From CAYXZP01 sp964469485 (GTDB lineage Bacteria; Desulfobacterota; Binatia; UBA1149; CAYXZP01), in contig CAYXZP010000061.1 of NCBI GenBank assembly GCA_964469485.1, positions 1-14,285 of the forward strand: a DNA stretch of 14,285 bases, in the 5' to 3' direction. The notes beneath the pieces are model-generated. The model saw only the letters and a list, made by a program, of their open reading frames with translations. It had not been told where the DNA came from and did no database searches. This document shows positions 1-6,428 of the stretch, one piece after another. Every line of letters begins with the position of its first letter. Position 1 is the first letter of the stretch. A program made the translations under genes and the position numbers.

Positions 1-2
1 TG

Positions 3-461
3 ATCACCCAGAGCCCGGTCGACTATATGCTCGATCACGAGGAAACCGCCCGGATTGCCCGTGCGGCGTGTTTCAACGCACCGATCCCCAACGCGCCCTG
101 CGAGGACGATTCAGCACCCCTGGAGCGAATCCCCCACCTCTACTACGTCAACGCCGTGGAGAGTGTCGGAATCTACGGAGAACCTGTGAAGCCTTCGTTC
201 CTCCTCGATATCGCCGATGTCATGGAACGCAAGACCGAGGCCCTGGCAGCCCACGACTCCCAGCGTGAGTGGCTCAGAAAACAGCACGGCATCGATGAAT
301 ACCTCGCGAGCATGAAGAACTGGTCGGCCGAGGCCGGCAAGCTTGCCGGACTCGAATTCGCCGAGGGCTTCCGCCAGCACCTCGGCCATGCCTACCCACA
401 CGACAATCTCCTCGCCAGTTTGCTCGAAGGCCGTAGCCACCCACCGAAGGAGGAGGAATAA
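3..461 (+). CDS. PIG-L/LmbE family deacetylase, C-terminal part (5' end outside window)
   Basis: The reading frame is open from the window edge, so this is the last ~152 residues of a longer protein. Residues 4-12 (SPVDYMLDH) and the following ACFNAPIPN match the second conserved block of PIG-L/LmbE Zn-dependent N-deacetylases, in which the DH pair sits near the metal site. The N-terminal AHPDD-type block would lie upstream and cannot be seen. The family removes N-acetyl groups from GlcNAc-type sugars; the exact substrate here is unknown. The tail is acidic and charged. The stop is followed after 3 bases by the ATG of the next gene, whose strong Shine-Dalgarno (GGAGGAGG, about 447-454) lies inside this gene, so the two are co-translated. 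Isoleucine is never encoded by ATA here (6 ATC, 1 ATT), unlike the genes after position 793. Family assignment is fairly sure; an alternative would be another LmbE-like hydrolase. Confidence 0.75.
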   Translation: MTQSPVDYMLDHEETARIARAACFNAPIPNAPCEDDSAPLERIPHLYYVNAVESVGIYGEPVKPSFLLDIADVMERKTEALAAHDSQREWLRKQHGIDEYLASMKNWSAEAGKLAGLEFAEGFRQHLGHAYPHDNLLASLLEGRSHPPKEEE

Positions 462-464
462 GAG

Positions 465-722
465 ATGAAACTCGACCTGCTCTCGACGATCAAAGGCTCC
501 GCCCTCGAAGACTTCTTCCCCGCGGGCTGGGATCTCGCGCGAATGGACGAGCTCGCCGGACGGACGCCGGAGCGCATCGGCGAGCGCGAGGAGTACTGGA
601 GCGAGGGCTACGAACCCGTCGAATGCGAGAGCGTCGAAGACCTCGAGGTCCGCATGGGAGTCGAGATCGCCACCCAGGTCATCGAGGCCAGGGCCGAAGG
701 CCGCCCGCTCGCCCCTTCCTAG
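465..722 (+). CDS. Probable truncated N-terminal stub of a NagB-like sugar-phosphate isomerase/deaminase
   Basis: This 85-residue reading frame has a strong Shine-Dalgarno 10 bases before its ATG and follows the deacetylase gene by 3 bases. Its N-terminus (MKLDLLSTIKGS, then EDFFPAGWD) and the segment from residue 56 (ESVEDLEVRMGVEIA, then ARAEGRPLA) resemble, from memory, the start of glucosamine-6-phosphate isomerase-like proteins encoded next to PIG-L deacetylases. In those proteins a VLPVGP-type phosphate loop follows right after the GR-LA segment. Here the frame ends two codons later (PS-stop), so the catalytic core is absent. I could not find the continuation in any frame of the next 70 bases. 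It is probably a broken gene, or a chimeric join in the sequence. It could instead be an intact small protein of unknown role; the family call is moderate. Confidence 0.5.
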   Translation: MKLDLLSTIKGSALEDFFPAGWDLARMDELAGRTPERIGEREEYWSEGYEPVECESVEDLEVRMGVEIATQVIEARAEGRPLAPS

Positions 723-755
723 TGGTTTGACTGCGCTTATGCCGCCTTTCGAAGG

Positions 756-783
756 TAGACTGGCCGCTGGCCTGGGCTATACT
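756..783 (+). promoter_or_regulatory. Putative sigma-70 promoter of ctpA giving a leaderless or near-leaderless mRNA
   Basis: TATACT at 778-783 matches 5 of 6 bases of the -10 consensus. TAGACT at 756-761 matches 4 of 6 bases of the -35 consensus, with a 16-bp spacer. The expected start point is about 789-791, only 3-5 bases before the ctpA ATG at 794. No Shine-Dalgarno sequence precedes that ATG, which fits leaderless translation. A second TTGACT at 727-732 is too far away to pair with this -10. Confidence 0.45.
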
Positions 784-793
784 GGCTGACTTA

Positions 794-2128
794 ATGTACG
801 AACGCCGCGCCAAGGGTGGCCGCAAGTGGCCGTGGTTCGCCGGCTGCGCTCTGGTCGTGGCCTTCCTCGTGCTGGTTCCCCAGGGTCGGCGCCTGGCCGA
901 CGCCGCCCGCGACACCTACGACTCTCTCGAGACCTTCGCGACCATATTGGCCGTGGTCCAGAAGAACTACGTCGAGAACGTCGACAGCGAGAAGCTTGTC
1001 GAGGGCGCCATCGGCGGGATGATGACCTCTCTGGACCCGCACAGCGCCTACCTGACCCCCGAACAGTACAGGGACTTGCAGGTGGAGACGCGCGGCACCT
1101 TCGGCGGTCTGGGCATCGAGATAACCATACGCGATGAGGTTCTCACCATAATCGCGCCGCTCGAGGACACACCCGCCTCCAGAGTCGGGCTCAAGCCCTC
1201 CGACCAGATCATCAAGATCGACGGCGTGGTGACCAAGGCCATGACCCTGACCCGTGCCGTTTCCATGATGCGCGGACCCAAGGGGACCGATGTTGTCCTG
1301 ACGATCCGTCGCAAAGACCGCGATCTGTTCGACGTGGAGATCACCCGCGAGGTCATAAACGTCAAGAGCGTGAAGGACGCCAAGCTCTACGACGGGCGCT
1401 ACGGGCACGTGCGCGTAACCCAGTTCCAGGAGGGTACCGCCCGGGAACTGGCCGAATCGCTCGCCAAGCTCGACGAAGAGGCCGGCGGGACCCTGGGCGG
1501 CGTTCTCCTTGATCTGCGCCACAACCCCGGCGGTCTTCTCAACCAGGCGGTCAAGGTCGTCGACCTCTTCATCGATGCCGGACTCATCGTGTATACCGAT
1601 GGGAGGATAGACGCGCAGAAACAGCGCTTCTTCGCCCGCGCCGAAGGTACGCGCTCGGATACACCGATGGTGGTGATGGTCGACGAGGGCTCGGCGAGCG
1701 CCTCGGAGATCGTTGCCGGCGCTCTGCAGGACCACGAGAGGGCGATCATCCTGGGCGCGCAGACCTTCGGGAAGGGCTCGGTGCAGACCATACTCCCTCT
1801 CGGCGCCGACTCGGCGCTGAGACTGACCACGGCTCGCTACTACACGCCTTCGGGCCGCTCCATTCAGGCCACCGGCATACAGCCCGACGTGGCCGTCGGT
1901 CGTGAGGTCAGGATTGCACGCACGGGTTCGGACTTCAGCATACGGGAGGCCGACCTCAGCGGACACATACCGGCCGACGAAGATGCCGAGGCTGCCGACT
2001 CTGGTGAGGGCCCCGACCCACAGCTCGAACGGGCGCTCGACCTGCTTCGCACTTGGAAGGTCTTCTCGCGTTACAGCGGGGAGCAACGCTTCGGACCAGT
2101 TGTGCCGCCGGCCACCGACGGTGACTGA
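794..2128 (+). CDS. ctpA: Carboxyl-terminal processing protease, S41 family (CtpA/Prc type)
   Basis: The 444-residue protein is the normal length for a CtpA-type periplasmic serine protease, which trims C-termini of envelope proteins and often regulates wall hydrolases. Residues 11-30 form an N-terminal membrane anchor or signal. The LDPHSAYL block (80-87) is followed by a PDZ domain at about 98-180 that recognises substrate C-termini. The S41 catalytic domain holds LRHNPGG (241-247), the nucleophile Ser302 in GSASASE and the general base Lys327 in GKGSVQ. Their 25-residue spacing equals that of characterised CTPs. The C-terminal tail of about 60 residues is acidic and probably disordered. 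The ATG at 794 has no Shine-Dalgarno but sits just after a good -10 element. Its TGA lies inside the first codons of xseA (8-bp overlap), and an M23 peptidase gene two genes on is a plausible functional partner (inference). Confidence 0.95.
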   Translation: MYERRAKGGRKWPWFAGCALVVAFLVLVPQGRRLADAARDTYDSLETFATILAVVQKNYVENVDSEKLVEGAIGGMMTSLDPHSAYLTPEQYRDLQVETRGTFGGLGIEITIRDEVLTIIAPLEDTPASRVGLKPSDQIIKIDGVVTKAMTLTRAVSMMRGPKGTDVVLTIRRKDRDLFDVEITREVINVKSVKDAKLYDGRYGHVRVTQFQEGTARELAESLAKLDEEAGGTLGGVLLDLRHNPGGLLNQAVKVVDLFIDAGLIVYTDGRIDAQKQRFFARAEGTRSDTPMVVMVDEGSASASEIVAGALQDHERAIILGAQTFGKGSVQTILPLGADSALRLTTARYYTPSGRSIQATGIQPDVAVGREVRIARTGSDFSIREADLSGHIPADEDAEAADSGEGPDPQLERALDLLRTWKVFSRYSGEQRFGPVVPPATDGD

Positions 2129-3368
2129 AGCGGACAAGGCGTCCCCGCCCTTGGATACAGAAAGCGGCCCGTTCTCGGTGACCGGGCTGGTTTCGGTGCT
2201 GGCCGAAAGCCTCGAGTCCCAGTTCCGCGACATAGCGGTTGTCGGAGAGTTGACGTCCTTCAAGCGGGCGGTGAGCGGCCATTGCTATTTCACGCTGGGC
2301 GACGGGCGCTCATTGCTCGAGTGCGTGATGTGGAAGAGCCGGGCTGAGCGGGTTCGATTCGAACCCGAACCGGGAGACGAGGTCCTGTGCCGGGGAAACG
2401 TCCGTGTCTACAAGCAACAGGGGCGGATGCAGCTCGAGGTCTCCGCGCTTCGCCCGGTGGGCGAGGGGGCGGCCGCGCGTGCGCTCGAGGAACTGAAGAA
2501 AAAGCTCGCAGCCGAAGGGTTGTTCGCCGAGGAACGCAAGCGGCCTCTTCCCTTCCTGCCCTCGGTCGTTGGTGTTGTCACCTCCACCGAAGGCGCCGCG
2601 CTACGCGACATCGCGACCACGGTCAGGCGCCGGTTCCCGGCCTGCCGCGTTGTGGTCAGCCCGGGGCTGGTACAGGGGAGCGGCGCCGAGGATTCCCTGG
2701 TTGCGGCGCTCGACGGTCTCGCCGAGTGGGGCGGAGCCGATACGGTGATCATAGGACGTGGCGGTGGTGCCCCCGAGGACCTCGCCGCTTTCAACTCGGA
2801 GAAGGTCGTACGCGCGATAGCCGGCTTTCCGGTCCCGGTCGTGTCCGGGGTCGGGCACGAGACCGATTTCACGCTCGCCGACCTGGCCGCCGACCTTCGT
2901 GCCGCCACGCCGACCGCGGCTGCACAGGCCGTGGTGCCCGTTCGTGCCGAACTGGCCGAGGACACGGCCATGCTGCGGACCCGGCTCCTGCGTGCGTCGG
3001 CCAGAGCTCTGGAGACTGTCGGTCTGAGGGTCTCGCATGCCGGCGCCCGTCTGCGCCGGCCCGAGGCCCTTCTGGCCAGGAACCGTCAGAGGATCGACGA
3101 ACTCATGGGCGGTATCGAGCGTGGGCTACAGGAGGCCTACCGGGCCGCACGCGAGAGATTCGCTTCGGCCCGTTCCAAGCTCGACGCCTTGAGCCCGTTG
3201 GCGGTCCTGGAACGAGGCTACGCCATCGTGAGCGTGGCCGGCGGGAGCGCAGTGCGTGATGCCGCCACGCTTGCCCCGGGCCAAGCGGTGGGACTGCGCT
3301 TCGCTCGCGGGGCCGCCAGCGCAGACATCACAGCGGTCGATGGGTCGAAGAGGAAGACCAGGGAATGA
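2121..3368 (+). CDS. xseA: Exodeoxyribonuclease VII large subunit
   Basis: XseA is the catalytic subunit of ExoVII, a cytoplasmic nuclease that degrades single-stranded DNA from both ends in repair. The GTG at 2121, eight bases before the end of ctpA, gives 415 residues, the usual family size; the open frame upstream is only ctpA read in another frame. An N-terminal OB-fold lies at about 15-112. The nuclease domain carries VVTSTEGAALRDI (152-164), IIGRGGGAPEDLAAFN (210-225) and SGVGHETDFTLAD (242-254), all hallmark XseA blocks. A long helical, Arg/Glu/Ala-rich stretch (275-380) is the region that binds several XseB copies. The TGA overlaps the next ATG (ATGA). The partner xseB is not adjacent but lies three genes downstream at 5255. 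Confidence 0.96.
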   Translation: MTEADKASPPLDTESGPFSVTGLVSVLAESLESQFRDIAVVGELTSFKRAVSGHCYFTLGDGRSLLECVMWKSRAERVRFEPEPGDEVLCRGNVRVYKQQGRMQLEVSALRPVGEGAAARALEELKKKLAAEGLFAEERKRPLPFLPSVVGVVTSTEGAALRDIATTVRRRFPACRVVVSPGLVQGSGAEDSLVAALDGLAEWGGADTVIIGRGGGAPEDLAAFNSEKVVRAIAGFPVPVVSGVGHETDFTLADLAADLRAATPTAAAQAVVPVRAELAEDTAMLRTRLLRASARALETVGLRVSHAGARLRRPEALLARNRQRIDELMGGIERGLQEAYRAARERFASARSKLDALSPLAVLERGYAIVSVAGGSAVRDAATLAPGQAVGLRFARGAASADITAVDGSKRKTRE

Positions 3369-4219
3369 GGGGCCGCAGCACCGTCACCTTGGCCGGCCTG
3401 CTGGTGCTCGGCCTGCTGCGAACCGGGCTGGCCGCCGGGCAGGCAAACATCGTGGTGGTGGATCCCGATCCGATCGGCCAGGGCGACATCGTAAAGATCG
3501 TCGTCCAGGTGCCGGGGGCGGCGACCTCGGGCGAGATCAAGATCGCCGGCCGCAGTTTCAGCGGATTTCCGACCGGCGGTCTGATGACCTTCTTTGCCGG
3601 CGTCGATCTTGATGCCGAGCCCTCCTCGATGGTCATCGAGGCTGAGGTGGGGGGTTTCAAGGGCAAGCGCGAGAGCCGGATCGTCGCCAAAAGCTTCGGC
3701 CGCGAATCTCTCAAGGTGAGCCCGACCTATACCGATCTCGACGACAAGACGCTCACGCGTGTGCGGGCTGAAAAAGAACGGCTCGAGGGTATCTGGAAGA
3801 CCCGGACACCGCAGCGCCTGTGGACGAAATCCTTCGTGAAACCCGCTGTCGGAGATCTCGGTTCGCCTTTCGGGTTGCGCCGCTTTTTCAACGACCAGGC
3901 GCGCAGTCCTCATTCGGGACTCGACATAAGAGCGCAGGCCGGCTCCGAGGTGTACGCTTCCAACAGCGGCCGGGTGGTACTGGCCGACGACCTGTTCTTC
4001 ACCGGCACCACCGTCGTCATCGATCACGGGCTCGGCCTCTATACGATCTACGCGCACCTATCGCGCGTTGACGTGAAGGTCGGCGAGGACGTCGAGCGCT
4101 CCCAGCGCATCGGCCGGGTGGGAGCCACCGGTCGGGTCACCGGTCCGCACCTGCACTGGGCGGTCAAGCTCGGCGGCGCTCGCGTGGACCCCTCGGGTCT
4201 GCCTGGCGTTCTGCTGTAG
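3365..4219 (+). CDS. Exported M23/LytM-type metallopeptidase
   Basis: The 284-residue protein starts with an ATG in a 4-bp ATGA overlap with xseA and has a purine-rich AGAGGAAG upstream. Residues 1-27 form a signal peptide ending in an AxA-type site (AAGQA). Residues 28-120 look like a beta-rich, Ig-like N-terminal domain. The C-terminal LytM domain (about 160-280) shows HSGLDI (His183, Asp187), YAHLS (His231) and HLHW (His262, His264), the complete metal and catalytic set. It therefore looks like an active peptidoglycan endopeptidase, unlike degenerate EnvC/NlpD-type activators. It is probably periplasmic and could act in wall growth or division. Its position between xseA and the nitrate-reductase-associated-family gene is unusual. 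The cleaved bond is not predictable from sequence. Confidence 0.9.
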   Translation: MRGRSTVTLAGLLVLGLLRTGLAAGQANIVVVDPDPIGQGDIVKIVVQVPGAATSGEIKIAGRSFSGFPTGGLMTFFAGVDLDAEPSSMVIEAEVGGFKGKRESRIVAKSFGRESLKVSPTYTDLDDKTLTRVRAEKERLEGIWKTRTPQRLWTKSFVKPAVGDLGSPFGLRRFFNDQARSPHSGLDIRAQAGSEVYASNSGRVVLADDLFFTGTTVVIDHGLGLYTIYAHLSRVDVKVGEDVERSQRIGRVGATGRVTGPHLHWAVKLGGARVDPSGLPGVLL

Positions 4220-4221
4220 GC

Positions 4222-4674
4222 GTGGCCACCGCCGATTTCGTGTTCGCGTTCGAGCGCGCCCCGGGCGGGGACGAACTCGAATGGATACCGCTTGCCGTGC
4301 GCATGAAGCTCGATGTGGCCGGTCTCAGCCTCGGCCTCGAGGACTGGCAGGCCCTGGAGCTGGAAGCGCGGCGCTCGCTGGTGGCCGCACCCGAAGGCGG
4401 TCCCCGGGGAGTCTTCGCAGGGCTTCTGATCCGTTCCTTGGCCGCGGCCGGCAGGTCCGCACCGCGGGCGCTGGACACCGGCAAACTGGAGGCTCGCAAG
4501 AGGTGGATGGGGGCCAGCCAGCCGCCCGGATCGCTCGAAGACGCCGGCGAGTTCAGCATCGAGGTCGATTGGCACCACCTCGATCGCTTCGACCGTTACG
4601 TATTGTCCCAGCTGGCGGGCAAGGGACGGCGCGAGCAGTTAGCTGCGGCAGTCGCCGAACTGGGCCTGCTGTGA
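4222..4674 (+). CDS. Nitrate reductase-associated family protein (Nitr_red_assoc-like)
   Basis: This 150-residue soluble protein starts with GTG two bases after the M23 gene and ends in a GTGA overlap with mobA, so it is embedded in the operon. It opens with DFVFAFE, then WIPLAVRMKLDVAGLSLGL (21-39) and DW at 41-42. This pattern recalls the 'IPM-VR-KLD-G-KL-L--W' core of the nitrate-reductase-associated protein family known mostly from cyanobacteria. DRFDRYVLSQLA (121-132) resembles that family's C-terminal segment. The molecular function of the family is not established; the name comes from gene context with assimilatory nitrate reductase. Adjacency to mobA, needed for bis-MGD cofactor, agrees with a molybdoenzyme-related role. 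No nitrate reductase gene is in the window. The family call is from memory and moderately sure. Confidence 0.7.
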   Translation: MATADFVFAFERAPGGDELEWIPLAVRMKLDVAGLSLGLEDWQALELEARRSLVAAPEGGPRGVFAGLLIRSLAAAGRSAPRALDTGKLEARKRWMGASQPPGSLEDAGEFSIEVDWHHLDRFDRYVLSQLAGKGRREQLAAAVAELGLL

Positions 4675-5240
4675 ACGTGGACGGGCTTGTGCTGGCCGGC
4701 GGGCGTTCGAGCCGCTTCGGTTCGGACAAAGCCGGTGCCACGCTCGGCGGACGCACACTGCTGTCGATATCCTACCGGACCGTGGCCGGGGCCGTGGGGG
4801 GGGCGGTCTACCTTGCCGGTGCCGGGCAGGCCGGCCCGCGCGACCTGGCCCCGGCGGTCCTGCGGATAGTCGACGAGTGCTCCGGCGCCGGACCTCTGGG
4901 AGGTATAGCGGCCGCGCTCGGTCGCAGCCGTCGCGCCGGCGTCGTCGTGCTGGCCTGCGACCTGCCCCTGGTCAAGACCTCGACCCTGGTTCGCATGGCC
5001 ACGCTCGGCCTGGCCAGCGGCCGCGCCGTTGCCGCTCGCACGAGCCGCGGCTGGGAGCCGCTGGCGGCCTTTTACCCACGCACCGCTTTGCAGCAGCTCC
5101 GCTCCGGGTTAAGGGAAGGGCCGCGGGCCTTGCATCTGTGGCTGGATAAGCTCGGCGCACTGGCCGTCACGGGCATCGCCGGTGACGAGTTGACCAACAT
5201 AAACCGCCCGCGCGATCTCGAACGGTTGACCCGCGGGTAG
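4671..5240 (+). CDS. mobA: Molybdenum cofactor guanylyltransferase
   Basis: MobA transfers GMP from GTP to Mo-molybdopterin to make the guanine dinucleotide cofactor of DMSO-reductase-type enzymes. The GTG at 4671 overlaps the previous stop and gives 189 residues, typical for MobA. The N-terminal nucleotide-binding block LAGGRSSRFGSDKA (8-21) is intact. GPLGGI (74-79) and ACDLP (95-99, with Asp97 as the metal-binding candidate) follow, and NINRPRDL (177-184) is the usual C-terminal signature. A run of eight G bases at 4796-4803, codons 42-45, lies in the coding sequence without breaking it. A second GTG at 4677 is a possible start. It is probably co-translated with the upstream NRAP-family gene. 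Confidence 0.92.
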   Translation: MNVDGLVLAGGRSSRFGSDKAGATLGGRTLLSISYRTVAGAVGGAVYLAGAGQAGPRDLAPAVLRIVDECSGAGPLGGIAAALGRSRRAGVVVLACDLPLVKTSTLVRMATLGLASGRAVAARTSRGWEPLAAFYPRTALQQLRSGLREGPRALHLWLDKLGALAVTGIAGDELTNINRPRDLERLTRG

Positions 5241-5254
5241 GCAGGTTCTGAACG

Positions 5255-5500
5255 ATGACCGCCAAGTCGAAAGCAAAACAGGCCGAGTCCTTCGAGGACT
5301 CCCTGGCTCGTCTTGAAGACATCGTCGAGCGTCTCGAAGCAGGCGATATCACCCTCGAGCAGTCGCTGACCACTTTCGAGGAGGGTGTGACGCTCGTACA
5401 GGCGCTCAACAAGAGGCTCGACACGGTGCAGTCCAAGATCGAAAAGCTCGCGCGTAGCGCCAGTGGCGTTCTCGGGACCGAAGACCTGGAGGAAGACTGA
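5255..5500 (+). CDS. xseB: Exodeoxyribonuclease VII small subunit
   Basis: The 81-residue protein is the classic XseB helical hairpin. SFEDSLARLEDIVERLEAGD (12-31) and LEQSLTTFEEGVTLV (34-48) are the conserved segments, and a Lys/Arg-rich second helix follows. XseB protects and activates XseA by binding its long helical arm; the family fact is that ExoVII contains several XseB per XseA. The ATG follows mobA by 14 bases with a weak GGCAGG ribosome site. Its own distal sequence carries a strong GGAGGAAG ribosome site for ispA. It is separated from xseA by three unrelated genes, so correct subunit ratios would have to come from shared transcription and separate translation rates. Confidence 0.95.
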   Translation: MTAKSKAKQAESFEDSLARLEDIVERLEAGDITLEQSLTTFEEGVTLVQALNKRLDTVQSKIEKLARSASGVLGTEDLEED

Positions 5501-5504
5501 AGCG

Positions 5505-6428
5505 GTGGCCGGTGCCGAAGCGGCGGCCAGGGCCGCCGAATTGGCAGCGCTCGTAGAGACCGGCCTCGGGCGGGTCCTTGCTGCCGGCGACGGCGAGGGA
5601 TCCGGGGAGTTCGGCGCCCGCCGCTTGCTCGAGTCCATGCGCTACAGCCTGTCCACACCCGGCAAGCGCATCCGCCCGCTCCTGCTACTGGCGACCGCGG
5701 AATCGGCCGGTGCCCAAGCGCCCGGCCTTGTCGAGTTCGCCTGCGCCCTTGAGATGATCCACGCCTACTCCCTGATCCATGACGACCTCCCCGACATGGA
5801 CGATGACGAGCTCAGGCGCGGCCTGCCGACCAACCACGTGGTGTTCGGTCCGGGTATGGCCATCCTGGCGGGCGACGGCCTTCTGACCGAGGCCTTTCAG
5901 GTGCTGCTAAGGCCTGTGGTCGCGCCGGAACTACAGCTCGACGTGGTCGGCGAGCTGGCCGCCGCGGCGGGCCTGCGGGGCATGGTCGGTGGCCAGGCGG
6001 CCGACCTGCTGGCCGAAACCGAGCCGGACCGGGACGAAGCCATGCTCCGGTCCATACACCGGCGCAAGACCGGCTCCCTGATCTCGGCTTCGGTCAGGGC
6101 GGGGGCGCGCCTGGCCGGAGCCGGACCGGAGACGGCCCTGGCCCTTGGCGCCTTCGGCGACCGTTTCGGCCTGGCCTTTCAGATCGCCGATGACGTAAAG
6201 GACGTCGTTGCACCCGAAACGGTCAGCGGCAAGCGCCCCGGCGGTGACCGCGAGGCGGGCAAGTTGACCTACCCCGAACTGTTCGGGCTCGAAGGCTCAC
6301 GCCGGCGCTGCCAGGACGAATTCGGCCAGGCCCTCGAAGCCCTCGTCCCGCTCGGGGAGCGTGGCGCGGTGATCGAATCCATCGCGCGCGATGCCGTGGC
6401 ACCCGCGCTGGCGCACCGAGGGGCCTGA
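5505..6428 (+). CDS. ispA: Farnesyl/geranyl(geranyl) diphosphate synthase (short-chain polyprenyl synthetase)
   Basis: The enzyme condenses isopentenyl diphosphate with allylic diphosphates in the cytoplasm and feeds undecaprenyl, quinone and other isoprenoid routes. The GTG at 5505, four bases after xseB, has GGAGGAAG (5488-5495) in front and gives 307 residues, normal for IspA. GKRIRP (53-58) binds isopentenyl diphosphate. The first Asp-rich motif is DDLPDMDDD (93-101), with the two-residue insertion typical of bacterial FPP synthases. The second is DDVKD (229-233). HAYSLIHDD and LRRGLPTNHVVFG are close to E. coli IspA as remembered, favouring FPP as product, but chain length is inferred. 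A GTG at 5463 inside xseB is a less likely start. The 3' end overlaps tlyA by 38 bases, at the point where dxs often lies in related operons. Confidence 0.94.
   Translation: MAGAEAAARAAELAALVETGLGRVLAAGDGEGSGEFGARRLLESMRYSLSTPGKRIRPLLLLATAESAGAQAPGLVEFACALEMIHAYSLIHDDLPDMDDDELRRGLPTNHVVFGPGMAILAGDGLLTEAFQVLLRPVVAPELQLDVVGELAAAAGLRGMVGGQAADLLAETEPDRDEAMLRSIHRRKTGSLISASVRAGARLAGAGPETALALGAFGDRFGLAFQIADDVKDVVAPETVSGKRPGGDREAGKLTYPELFGLEGSRRRCQDEFGQALEALVPLGERGAVIESIARDAVAPALAHRGA

Noticed and set aside
727..732. TTGACT as the -35 of the ctpA promoter
   Set aside because: It is 45 bases before the -10 candidate, and no -10 lies 16-18 bases after it.
1902..2120. Possible earlier start for xseA inside ctpA
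   Set aside because: The extra 73 residues are out-of-frame ctpA sequence. GTG 2121 gives the normal ExoVII large-subunit length and a typical start/stop overlap.
791..2263. Long open frame on the minus strand opposite ctpA and the start of xseA
   Set aside because: It lies antisense to a gene with intact catalytic motifs, has no recognisable domain, and such shadow frames are expected in GC-rich DNA.
4281..4670. Upstream extension of the mobA frame
   Set aside because: The added residues are an Arg/Gly-rich shadow of the NRAP-like gene; the MobA fold begins right after GTG 4671.
5463..5504. GTG 5463 as the ispA start
   Set aside because: It lies inside xseB; GTG 5505 has a well-placed GGAGGAAG and gives the standard IspA length.
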